DNA of 64,000 nucleotides, taken from contig OU015568.1 of assembly GCA_907165135.1 (NCBI GenBank), positions 15,387,208 to 15,451,207 on the forward strand. Direction: 5' to 3'. The notes beneath the pieces were generated by a model. It did not search any database and was not told where the DNA came from. It saw only the letters and a program-made list of their open reading frames with translations. Below are positions 49,423 to 59,500 of this stretch, one piece after another. Origin of the DNA: Oikopleura dioica. Taxonomy: Eukaryota; Chordata; Appendicularia; Copelata; Oikopleuridae. The position numbers were made by a program, and so were the translations under genes. Positions within the stretch are counted from its first letter, which is position 1. Each line of letters opens with the position of its first letter.

Positions 49423-51693
49423 TTAGTCAAGAGCATCTTCGGACAGAGCTAAAGAGATTTCTATAGAAAAGGCTTCGGGGAAAAGATACCATCTTCCAAT
49501 TTTCATGTTTCCGAATTCTTCGTTGACAATTTCCATTGAATATCCATCACCAACAAGAACCGCGGAGCCGTTTTCTTCGAGATTCTCGAAAAATGCTCCG
49601 CCGTAGATGTAATAAGGGTCGGAGACGGGAATTTTGACAACGGGAGCTTCTAGGGGCAGCTCTGATTGAAGAGAAAATTGAGTGTTTTGGAGAATGAAGT
49701 TTCCAGACTCAATGCGGTCGATTGTCATTTGATGGAAAAAGGGTTCCGACTCTTCATCGAATAAGTAGACCCCGGTGACTGTGAGCGGACGGGAGAAAGT
49801 AAACAACGGATGAAGAATAACTATGAGAGATTTTATGAATAAATGATATTTGAGATTATTACCTTTTCTGTAAATGCAGCTCGAGACAATTGGACGTTTT
49901 TCTCGTTCTTTCCCAAGACGTCTGATAATTTCCCAGCCGCTTTCCATTAAATATGTTTGATGACACAGTCGCTGCAGAAGAACTTCGACTTGATTCGTTT
50001 GTTTTTCTTGTTCATCCTTTGTAGGATTCAAATTCAATCCAGACATACTTCTAGGATAAACGATCATCGTCAATGTCGAGAGAATATTTTCGAAAGAGTA
50101 CTGTCTGTAAAACCAATCATCAAAATCAAGGTCTTTCTTGATCGCGTGCCGAAGAAGCGTCGTCACAGATATCGGAACGCAAAGATCACTGCTTTTTTGG
50201 TCAAGAATATTTTTGGTCAAATTTTCCATGTTTAAATTGACGCATTTTGTTATGTTTTCTTTAAGACTTGACATGTTGCAGGATTGGGTCAGATTCGGAT
50301 CGTCTAAGCAAAATGAGGAGTCAGCTTCGTCCAGACAGATGATTTTTGTAATTTCATCAAGAATTAAAAGATTTTTGCTCTCGTGAATGAGATCAGCATT
50401 ACAGCGCTGAAATTTGAAAAAAATAATATCGTTTTTTTTTTCTTACTTTGACAATTTCGTCAATCTTTTTTCTTTCTTCCTCCAAAATTGGCTTATAAAG
50501 AAGCGTCCAAGAAGTTCTCCAATTACAAAACAGAAAATACCAAATATTGTTTGTTCTATAACCATTTCCGTTCGCCAGCTGTAATTGAAAAGTGAATGCA
50601 GGCGAGCCAGCGACTAAATAGTGCTCATTTTAGAGTTTTAAAAAATCACTTACAAAGTATGCTATTTGCATATTTGGACCCTCTTCTGGTGTAGCCCATT
50701 TGTCTGTAGCCTTCTATTCCTGATGTTTCGTTGACCAGGCCAAAATCAATGATTTTTGGGATTCCATCGAGAAGCATAACGTTTGCCATTTTTAAATCTA
50801 AGTGAGTTATTCCGACATCCAACAAATAATTAAATCCCTTTAGAAGGCCCCATCCAATTTTTTTTCTTTGCTCAAGATCAAGTTGATCTTCTTTCAGCAG
50901 GAATCTCAAATCTGTATCTGCCTTTTCCATGATTGTTATCCACCCAGTGCATTCCTCCATTTTTGAGTCCTTTTTATTGAATAACTCGATATTTGCAAAA
51001 TGTTTGATAACGTTTTTATGAAATGGCATCTGATTTTGGTTTTCTGTTTCTTCTTTATTTTCCGCGTGTTCGAAATCTAAGACTGAATAGAAGCCCAAAA
51101 ATCAAAAAGAACAAACCTTCGGCAATGTTTATTTTCCACATAATTGAGTCCAAACCCAAATTATCCGTAAACAGAAAAGGGTCAAAAACTTGAACCCGAA
51201 CCGCAGTTTCTAAACATCCGATCTTATCTCCAAAAACAATCGCCTCTCCTCCCATTGAAATCAATTTAGTTTTCAAAGAACTTCTAAGTTCCCACTCACC
51301 AGTTTCTTCTTTAATATCCCATCGACTGATAAATTTGTTTTTGAGAGACGTATCATTTTCCAAAATCATTTTTTGAGCTGCAGTTATTTTAAAACTTTCT
51401 ATTTTCGTTCTATCTCGGTGATAGATATATCCTCGATCTTCCTCAAAAAGACAAAATTCCCAATGATACGCACTGTTAAATTTCTCGAAGACCATTTTTT
51501 CGATTGTCGAAATCAATCGACACTTCTCCGTCAGCGTCGATGTTCTCTTTAATTGCGGCAAGAAAGAACCAAGCCATGTCTCAATCTCTTTTTTTTCAAG
51601 GTTTTCTTCTTTCAAATCGGCGGAATTGTCGATAAAAAGCCATTTTAAAAGCCAGACGCAAAAGAACGCCGAAAAAAAAATTTCCTCGAGCAT
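49423..51693 (-). CDS. Pseudokinase-family gene B, multi-domain
   Basis: Four exons: 51693-50654, 50613-50447, 50406-49863 and 49820-49423. Order of parts: a hydrophobic N-terminus (FFSAFFCVWLLKWLFI, anchor or signal), a leader similar to gene A, then a kinase-like domain with SMGGEAIV (about residue 146), AVRVQ in place of the catalytic VAIK lysine, HLDLKMAN and IIDFG. Next come LAGSPAFTF, FCLDDPNLTQS, a module with LCVPISVTTLLRHAI and GLNLNP, and a last module with FSRPLTVTGVYL, FFHQMTIDRIE and FILQNT. The frame breaks once in exon 1, at a run of five T/A bases near 51100; one base fewer gives 715 residues across all exons. The break may be an assembly error. The HxDxKxxN and DFG residues are kept, the beta-3 lysine is not, so activity is doubtful. 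I do not recognise the C-terminal modules. Confidence 0.8.
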
Positions 51694-51949
51694 TGCTACT
51701 CTATTTCTTCAAATTAAGGAGCTCCTTATTTTTGCAGATGTTATACACGAAAAACTAGTAGCCGTTGCTTAGCATTCCCTTTTTCTTCGAAAAATGCTTA
51801 TTTCTATGGTCCTATTTGTTTTGTGATATTTGCAAGTGTTATAAAAAATCGATAGGAGTCAAACGAAAGGGGGTGTGTTACAGTTATTAACCATAGTTTG
51901 AATATTTCTTACCGCTTTAACTAGCTTAAACGTTTCTAAATAGTTTCTT

Positions 51950-52070
51950 CATGCAAGCTTCATGTCCGGAATAAGGTCATGAATGATTGGGCTGGCTACA
52001 GATGTACATGAAGATGCTAGAAATTTACAAAAGTTTCGTTCAATAAAACGGCTCAATTGATTGACAATAT
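51950..52070 (+). pseudogene. ENDOD1-like 3'-end fragment
   Basis: GGAATAAGGTCAT, GATTGG and GGCT...CAGA words, then a TAG and a CAATAAAACGGCTCAA end, line up with the last exon and polyadenylation region of the copy at 48400-48500. Only the tail of the gene is present, upstream of Gla copy 2. The neighbouring Gla-ENDOD1 arrangement was therefore once duplicated. Confidence 0.6.
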
Positions 52071-52240
52071 CTTTAAATTTTTCCCGAAATATTTCTTACA
52101 GATTAATGGTAACATGAAAATAATATTCAGGTTGTCAATAAGGAGTTCTACTGAACTACCACTCAGACAAAACAAATAATCAGAGCTCGGTCCTCTTACA
52201 GATCAATCATTTCAGAGCCTTTTAACTAGAGATCAGTACT

Positions 52241-52886
52241 GAGAGAGGCAATTTTCTGTCAGTTAGATTTTCTGGCAGTTAGACTTTCTGGCAAAGGCGA
52301 AGAGAGTTATCACTAAAATACTATTTTTGGCGAAAATGGTACTAGAAATTAGGAACGTGCAGCAACAACAAAATTTTAGTAAAAAGCACTGTTCTTAGTG
52401 ATAACTCTCTTCAGAGTATTCATACAACCTTCATTTTTTACCCTGCAGGAGAACTGACTATAAGAAACAATTTCCGGCGTCAAACATTAGTCTATCACTT
52501 CTAGAACGAAAACGGCCGGTGACAACGTATTTTCCGGTAACCAGCCGGTAAACCGGTCAATCCTACGAGTTATCAGGAGTTAGACCCATCGTTCGACTCG
52601 TCTTGACGAGCTTAAGAAAACTGCACTTGCAGTTTTTTTACGATTTCCGGCCCCTCAAATAGTTTTTTGAAATCATCCTCAGAAGAATCAGAAGATGAAT
52701 TCCGATCTTTTCTTCTCTCCGTTTTTTACCTTCCAGAATCAATAACTGTATATTCAAAATTAAAAGAGGCGATTTTCTGGAAATTAGATTTTCTGTCATA
52801 TTTGATTTTCTGGCAGTGCCAGAAAATCGCCTTTGCCAGAAAGTCTAACTGCCAGAAAATCTAACTGCCAGAAAATCGCCTCTCTC
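52241..52886. mobile_element. Inverted-repeat element with 9-bp target duplication, beside the Gla ATG
   Basis: The 646-bp element starts GAGAGAGGC and ends GCCTCTCTC. Long arms repeat the word TTTTCTGGCAGTTAGA, and a second inner inverted repeat has GAGAGTTATCAC. An exact 9-bp direct repeat ATCAGTACT flanks it (52232-52240 and 52887-52895). A 9-bp duplication suggests a Mutator-like element. The next base after the right repeat begins the ATG of Gla copy 2. No transposase frame. Confidence 0.8.
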
Positions 52887-52895
52887 ATCAGTACT

Positions 52896-54424
52896 ATGGT
52901 AGGTTTTCTTTTTTCATAAATTTTTCTTTATCGATTGATAGAAAATTTCCACGACGATTCTCGCAGGAGTCTCAGCAAGTCCATTTCTCGCTGACAGTCA
53001 AGAAGCAAATGCATTTTTGAACAGAACTCGTCGAGCTTGGCAGTTTTTCGAAGAAACCAAAGATGGAAACTGGGAGCGAGAGTGCATCGAAGAGTACTGT
53101 AATGCGAATGAGGCGTTTGAAGTTGTAGATGAAGAAGTGAGAGGAAAGAGGTTGTTTGATTTAGTGACCGAGTGTAAGAAAAAATATCCAGCGACGTAAG
53201 AGCAGGGCGTTTTTCTACCATTTTTTAATGATTATTTAGGGCGAATCAGAGAAAATGTGTCGAAAACGGTCTCCAACCTTCTTGGGGCGAGTGGGGTGAG
53301 TGGTCTGCTTCTTTTGCCACTTGCATCAATCCCGTTACTGGATCCATGGTACAGTTATTTATAGAATTTGTGGACATTTTTTGTCCGCAAGTTTTCTGAA
53401 AAATAGCCACAAATTTGATACAGAGCCCCGAAAAAAATGTCCCAACAATCTTGCTTAAATTATTTTTGAGAAGCAAAAATTGATGATTTTTTTCAAAAAA
53501 TAATAAAAAACGGAACACAAGAAGGAAGTTAAAGACATAAATCTTAACAAAAATTAAGATTATTGACGAAAAAAAGCTCTTTGCATATAAAATTGGCTTC
53601 AATAACTAAAGTTTGACCATTTATTTAGGAGTCAAAGATTTCAATTGACAAAAATGTCCACAAATTTGATACCCTCTCTTTCTAAATGTGTCCCAAGAAA
53701 ACCCCTTAAAATCTAAAAAATGTCCACAAATTTGATGTCCACAAATTCCATAAAAAACTGTACATGAATAAAAAAAAAGGTTGAAAGTAACACCTGTCGC
53801 CTTTCAGAAAAAAACGTTGAAACTGCCAACCTGGAGTTGAATCTCTCACTTGCCAGATCGACGAAATGGCTCGTGGAGCATCTTCAGTTTCTACTAGTGG
53901 CGATAAAGGACAACTCATGCAGTCAGACCTTCAAATATTTCCATTTTTATCTGCTCTTTTCATAGTTGATAGCTCTTGCTAGTCAAAATCCGAGCCTTGC
54001 CAAGCTGAAGAATGCAACCCACTGAAATCCGACTTGGATATTCGCATCAGCAATGGAGACACAATCGTCGCTAGAATGAGCTGGTTTCCGCTCGAAGGAA
54101 TTGTCAGAAACGGAGAGCTGAAGATTTACTAGAGAATCAATAGTGAAGTTTTTGCCAACTACATCGGCCAGGTAACTTCAACAGTTTTTCATCAAAAAAT
54201 GCTCGTTTTTCAAGTCAAAACAATTTTCCTACTACGACACTGCTCCAGCATCTCTCCGAAGCCGTTCAAAAATCACCATCGATGAAAACGGTCGCTGGGC
54301 GGAACTGAGAATCAAGCAAATGACCCCTCAGGACGAAGGAATGATGATTTCGATAGAAATTCACTATGAAGGTTATTTCGATGAACAAGCTGTTGTTGTT
54401 CCCTCTTCTCGACCCGATTACTAA
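52896..54424 (+). pseudogene. Gla-TSP1-Ig-like secreted protein, copy 2, probably inactivated
   Basis: Exon 1 is only the ATG (52896-52898) followed by GTAGGT. Exon 2 (52942-53195) gives a short signal peptide (MKISTTILAGVSA when joined) and a Gla domain: SPFLADSQEANAFLNRTRR, then ERECIEEYC with the family's C-x4-C, then LFDLV. Exon 3 (53240-53348) starts a thrombospondin type 1 repeat (CVENG, WGEWGEWSASFATC). A 459-nt intron full of a MITE follows. Later exons (about 53808-53921, 53966-54171, 54215-54424) resemble the rest of TSP1 and an Ig-like domain (WAELRIKQMTPQDEGM) but have stops at 53818 (TGA, in the TSP1-like frame), 53980 and 54130 (TAG). The Gla part is intact; the whole is probably a pseudogene. 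AATAAA overlaps the final stop. Gla domains bind calcium and membranes after vitamin-K-dependent carboxylation. Confidence 0.7.
53352..53760. mobile_element. TA-flanked MITE filling a Gla-gene intron
   Basis: The left end CAGTTATTTATAGAATTTGT and the right end (complement CAGTTTTTTATGGAATTTGT) lie between TA at 53350-53351 and 53761-53762. The words TGTGGACAT/ATGTCCACA repeat inside. The exon before it ends ATG, and the donor GTACAG is made of host G, the TA target site and the first bases of the element. Confidence 0.75.
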
Positions 54425-54765
54425 ATAAACAATTTTTGTCTTGATCCAAGAATCTTGAAGTTTTTTATGTTCATGTTTTATTTCTCGCGGGCTTTATGCA
54501 ATTGTAAATTTGCGATGCTCAAAGGAAGGCTGTCTGAGTTGAAGGTTTTGCTCGGAGGTGTTATCGTCTTAAAATGATATTGATTGAGAAAGTGCTTCAA
54601 AATACCTTGATCGCTGTTTCTTCTGAACTTTCGCTGCCACTTAGTCTTAGGGGAATCGTGATGGAGCTCAGAGACTTTCGATTTTCAGTCAAAATCGACC
54701 AGATTAAACATGGATTTAGGTCTTAGGATTAAACAGTTCCTATATTTAGTCAGTCGTTCAAAAGC
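54425..54765. other. Spacer downstream of Gla copy 2
   Basis: About 340 bp with no coding signal, ending in AAATAATC at the left side of the right element E copy. Confidence 0.5.
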
Positions 54766-54773
54766 AAATAATC

Positions 54774-55801
54774 GGGGCGCACTGACTATGTCGTCGAATG
54801 TCGTCGAATGTCGTCATTTTTCTAAAATTCAAAAAATAAAAGAAAAACTCTACTTTTGAAAACAAAGTGTTCTAGAGATTGCAACTAGCCAAACAGTCGG
54901 TTGTCTTAGACGCGTTTTTTTTAGGTTGGGAACTAATAACTTTTGACTGGAACAAGATCAAGAGGAGGTTAAGGGCGCAAAATGATGCTCAGAAAAAATA
55001 AAAATTTCGCACCGCATTAGATTTTTCGATTTCGGTACCAGACTTCCGGTATTGAAATTCGGTACCAATTTATGTCGTGGTATCGGTACCAAACTAGTAC
55101 CAAAAAAATCTCCAGAAAATTTCATGAAGACTAGTACAAAAAGCTAACTGTAGGAAGTACTTATTTTCATTTGACAGCGCTCTGAAATCACGGTTTTTTG
55201 TTGATTTTGGGCAATTTTGAGGTAAATCAAGGTCCGCTCATTCAGGCCGGAAGTAACGAAGTACTGATATTTTGGTACCAGTCTTCATGAAATTTTCTGG
55301 AGATTTTTTTGGTACTAGTTTGGTACCGATACCACGACATAAATTGGTACCGAATTTCAATACCGGAAGTCTGGTACCGAAATCGAAAAATCTAATGCGG
55401 TGCGAAATTTTTATTTTTTCTGAGCATCATTTTGCGCCCTTAACCTCCTCTTGATCTTGTTCCAGTCAAAAGTTATTAGTTCCCAACCTAAAAAAAAACG
55501 CGTCTTAGCAAGAGCGAGAGTTGGGCCCGCCAACCCAATGAGTTCTCTACCAGAGAATGCGCGCGTAAGGGCCTCTGGCCCGTCGCGTGCTTATCAAATT
55601 TATGACTTTTTGCTCATTTTTGACGTTTTTAGGGCTCCTGGCAGAGTATCGAATATGCACATATATATACACATATATATACACATTTCGATGATTATTT
55701 TCTAGAACATACTTGTTTTTGAAATTTCGTTTTTTTTTTCGCAAGAAACGACGACATTCGACGACATTCGATGACATTCGACGACATAGTCAGTGTCGAC
55801 C
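54774..55801 (+). mobile_element. Element E, right copy (1028 bp with nested insert)
   Basis: Apart from a nested 594-bp foldback element, an added AT-rich CATATATATACA expansion near 55660 and a few single changes, it matches the left copy. Both copies share the same orientation and the same terminal inverted repeats, which implies a recent common origin. Confidence 0.85.
54910..55503. mobile_element. Foldback element nested in element E
   Basis: It is a near-perfect long palindrome: arms of about 220-230 bp begin ACGCGTTTTTTTTAGGTTGG and end with its complement, around a central loop of about 130 bp. A 5-bp direct repeat CTTAG flanks it (54905-54909 and 55504-55508). The left E copy shows the unoccupied site. 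No coding capacity. GGTACC words recur along the arms. Confidence 0.9.
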
Positions 55802-55809
55802 GAAAAGAT

Positions 55810-56522
55810 TGGCCAACCACGGTCCCACATGGGGATAAGCTATCTGCGGCGATGTTAATAACGCTTGTACAACAACACTGATCACCACCGGATATCTACC
55901 ATACAGTATGGTCCATACTCGCCAAATTCAGCGCTTCAAATTGAAGCCTTCAATACAACAAAATGAGGCCTTCAACTTCTGCTCGGTATCTGAACACGGA
56001 AAGCTTAGTTGAAAAATCTTTTAAGACCCAGAAAATAAAATGAAACTAAAAAATTGCATAAAAGAATTTGAATCTTCCAGGAAGAGTGTTTTCAACGCGG
56101 CGGAATAAAATCACGCTAGCAAAAGAATCGTCAAAACAGGATCGGTAACACAATTATTCCAATCGTTTCAAGCTTGATTTAGCTTCGATTGGCTAAATTA
56201 ACCCATCTCGCAGAGCATTACGGATTATGCCATGCGATTTTGCCTCACCTGCTTTAGAAGCGCGCTTTTTGGAGCGTGTTCAATTTTGGAAATTTAATTT
56301 TTGAAAATCTTATTTCTTAATCACAAGCGAAATTTTTCTTATTAAATTTTTTTCGTTTTCAAAAATCGATTTTATAGAATAATTCTTTACTTTGAATGAA
56401 ACAGCCTTTTCTCCACCCCGAATTTCAAATTTCGGCCAATCAGAATACTGCTTTTCTCCCGTCGACGAATCAGAACCAAGAAAACCTCAACATTCAATTT
56501 GCGGCATATTTGTCGTTTTTTT
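55810..56522. other. Intergenic spacer
   Basis: No coding exon recognised. The minus-strand membrane-protein gene ends at 56523. Confidence 0.45.
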
Positions 56523-59500
56523 TTACACTCGCGTGAGAAATTTATTTACAGTCGCGCTTTCTGGCTGTCTACAGATAACTTTGTTACTGTAGCTTTCAGT
56601 AATTCGACTTCCATGACTCTTCGAACTATTTTTCGTCTCTAAGCCGCAGATGTTCCGTCCAATGTGTTGAATCACTCCGTTCCAATCGTACATCAAAAAC
56701 AGAATCGAAAAGAAAAGGATGAAAGCTGGAAGACCAAGAAAACCGATAATCAGAAACCATTGCTTCATTTCTTCTTCTTCGCGCGGGCTAGAATTTTTTA
56801 GTAGTGATTTTGTCCTGAGCGAAGAAGCTGGACTTACTCGACTCCATCGCTAGCATCGAAAACTTTCATTTCTTTTCCATTTTCCAAGAATTTTTGTATC
56901 TCGTTCATGTACTCTGAAAATGATTTTTGAAATAGGAAGGATTTATTGATCGGTTTTTATGGGAAAGTAACGTGAATGCTAAAAATTGCATCATAGAATT
57001 GGTTAACATGAAATTTGTCTAAGTCGCTGTTTTTTCGAGCGCTCATTTAGAAACATGTCATGCGCCGGGCACTCCCTCTCGAAACAGGTCCCGAATGACA
57101 GGTACGTTTAATTCGGCTGCCAGCTTCCAAGAATCTCCTTCGGAATCTTGTTACCAAAGAGATCTATTAAAAATCGGTTAGTCCAGTTTAGATCTGGATT
57201 TTTGAATTTAGCTGTCTCAATTTTTAGCTTATTTTGGCTCGAAAAATGATAAGCTAAGTCAATTTTTGAGCTAGCTTAGCTCAGAGTTTCCGAAATTCAG
57301 GATTTTTTTCTGAGCTAAGCAAGCTGAGCTAGCCCAAAAATCGACTAGGCTTAGAATTTTTGAGCCAAAATGAGCTTTAAAATAAGGCGGCTAGGTGCAA
57401 CTATGTTAAAAAAAACCTGAAAAGCTTAATTTTAAAAGGCTTCATTTTTTGGAATACCTTCGCTATCGTAGTGAAAAGCATCATTTTTCTCAGATCGGAT
57501 CATTTTTTCTAAAAAATCGAGTAAAATGATCGACAGATCCTTGGAAATACTCGCTGCAACTGTCGCTATTATCGCTATTTTTAATAATTGATGAAGCTAC
57601 TATTCGATTCGTTAATCGCTGCTGATTCGCGTTGAAATTCAAAGTTATTTTTACAAATTGAGACAGAAAGTAGACATTTAACTTTTGTAAAAACTAGCTG
57701 TTGATTTAGACAAGTTCGTTTTGATAGAACATGCGTGTAATTAGACGAATTTAGCTCAATTTAGTTCAATTTAATCAGGTCAAGGAGTTTTGTTCTTCAA
57801 AGAAAAGCGATTTTTACGGTAAGGGTTAGAGTAATGGACTTTAAGTTAGGGTTAGGGTAAAGATTAATAAGACAATATTAAAACTGTGTGTTGGCGTTAT
57901 GAGATAGAGGTGTCGCTATGTTAGCTATGCGAAAAGATATTTCGTAGGACAGTTTTGCTGGAATCTGATTGGCAAGCTGGTCGAATGAAGCTCTCTGATT
58001 GGTTAAAATGGGCGCAAAAATATAGGGGGCTTTCATTTTTGACCTCTTTATCGCTTTTTCGAGACAAAAATTTCGAATTCATGATTTGCTACTCACCATT
58101 ATAATCATAATCGAACTGTACTTTCTCCAGCATTCTTTCAAGACTCTTATTTTTTGTTAAGCCCGAATGTGTCTCTGCCTTGCTCGATGCTTTGTTCAAT
58201 ACGGTGTCTGTTAAATCTGGCAAGTTGGAAAGAAGATCTGTCAGGATTGGTGAGCATTGCCGCTTGATCTACATTATCCGCTCGAGTCGATCTACTCGAA
58301 TTTATTCTTTCACGTGGCAGTTATACATCCCGCTCTATATTATTTCAAATCAATGATTCAAACGTGAACTGCCGCCAATATCGTCAATTTAATGTGCTTG
58401 AGTGAAGACAGAACGTTTTCGAGAAAGTTCTCTTTTCAATCAAAATAACGGGGCGCCACGGCGAAATGGAAGGCTAAAAAAGGGCTGGACTAGACTACCT
58501 GTGTAGAAAACCTGAGTCAGGGTCCTGGCAGAGCTTTTTTTCGTTGAAGCTTTTTCCGGACCCTGACTCAGGTTTCAACACAGATTTCTGAGGCTACTAA
58601 AAATGAAGGAAATTCACAACTGCGTCGCGAGAAAATCCTTTCTCGGATAAAGACTACGTGTTACCGATAAGGACGAAATTGGCCTTATCGCGACGGTAGT
58701 CCCACTGCCAAGGTCTAATTATCGCAAAGGAGAAAACGTTGAGGCTTTGTTGCGACTATAAGAATTCGACAACTCAAATCTGTGACACTTTGACTTTGAT
58801 TTTTACGTTGAGTCTTGGTCTATTTGACTTAATTAAAGGCTTGAAATTGATAAATTTAAAAAATGTATGAAGACTTCCTTCATTCTATAGATTGGAGAAT
58901 TTCAGCCAATCAGAAACCTGCATGGGGCTTTGCCTGCTAGAAAGAATGACACAAGAGAATTTTTGTTTTGATAAGAAGTTATACAAGCTTAGTTTATTCC
59001 ATAAGTCTCAACCAACTAGTTTTTCAATAAAAGCGAAATCTACTTGCTTGAGGCTGACAGTAGTAAATCAAAAAACTCATTAAACTGTTACATAATCGGA
59101 GAAACTTGAAAATTTACAGGTAGGAATTTTTGCCTTTTTCTTGATCAAAAAACAACATCTTCAAAAAATAATTCCATCATAAAATAATTTCAATTTTCCT
59201 CGCTAAGGAGCACCCTGCCGTTATTTTCTAAAACAAAAATGACGGAAAGGGGGTCCTTAGAAATGAAAAATTGAAAAATATTTTTCAAAGAATCATAGTT
59301 ATTTATCCAGCCTAGATTTGATGGAAATAAAATTTTGAGGAGTCGTTTTTTCGCAAGATTAAATCAGTATTTACAGGTTGGAATTTCAGTTTTTTATTAT
59401 CTTCACTTTCTTCGTAAAGTGCTGCAGCAGTACTTCGTTGTTGAGCAGGAGATTGAATGATCACGCGATCACGGTTAATTGGTTAAATCCTAAAGGTTTA

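Larger units (their letters stand above)
45671..55809. mobile_element. Composite structure: 8.7-kb block between two copies of element E
   Basis: Two same-direction copies of element E (45679-46085 and 54774-55801) bound an 8688-bp block. The outer flanks are the same 8-bp word GAAAAGAT (45671-45678 and 55802-55809). The inner flanks are a different shared 8-bp word AAATAATC (46086-46093 and 54766-54773). Each copy alone therefore has mismatched flanks, while the pair taken together has matched outer and inner flanks. This is the outcome expected from integration of a circle carrying E at a chromosomal E by one crossover, or from a cointegrate. The block contains Gla and ENDOD1-like remnants and the pseudokinase gene B. 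Confidence 0.8.

Noticed and set aside
53818-54132. Stop-codon reassignment or selenocysteine to explain in-frame TGA and TAG in the Gla/TSP1 gene
   Set aside because: Both TGA and TAG occur, one more in the ENDOD1-like copy, alongside frameshifts, and intact genes here use all three stops normally. Pseudogene decay is simpler.
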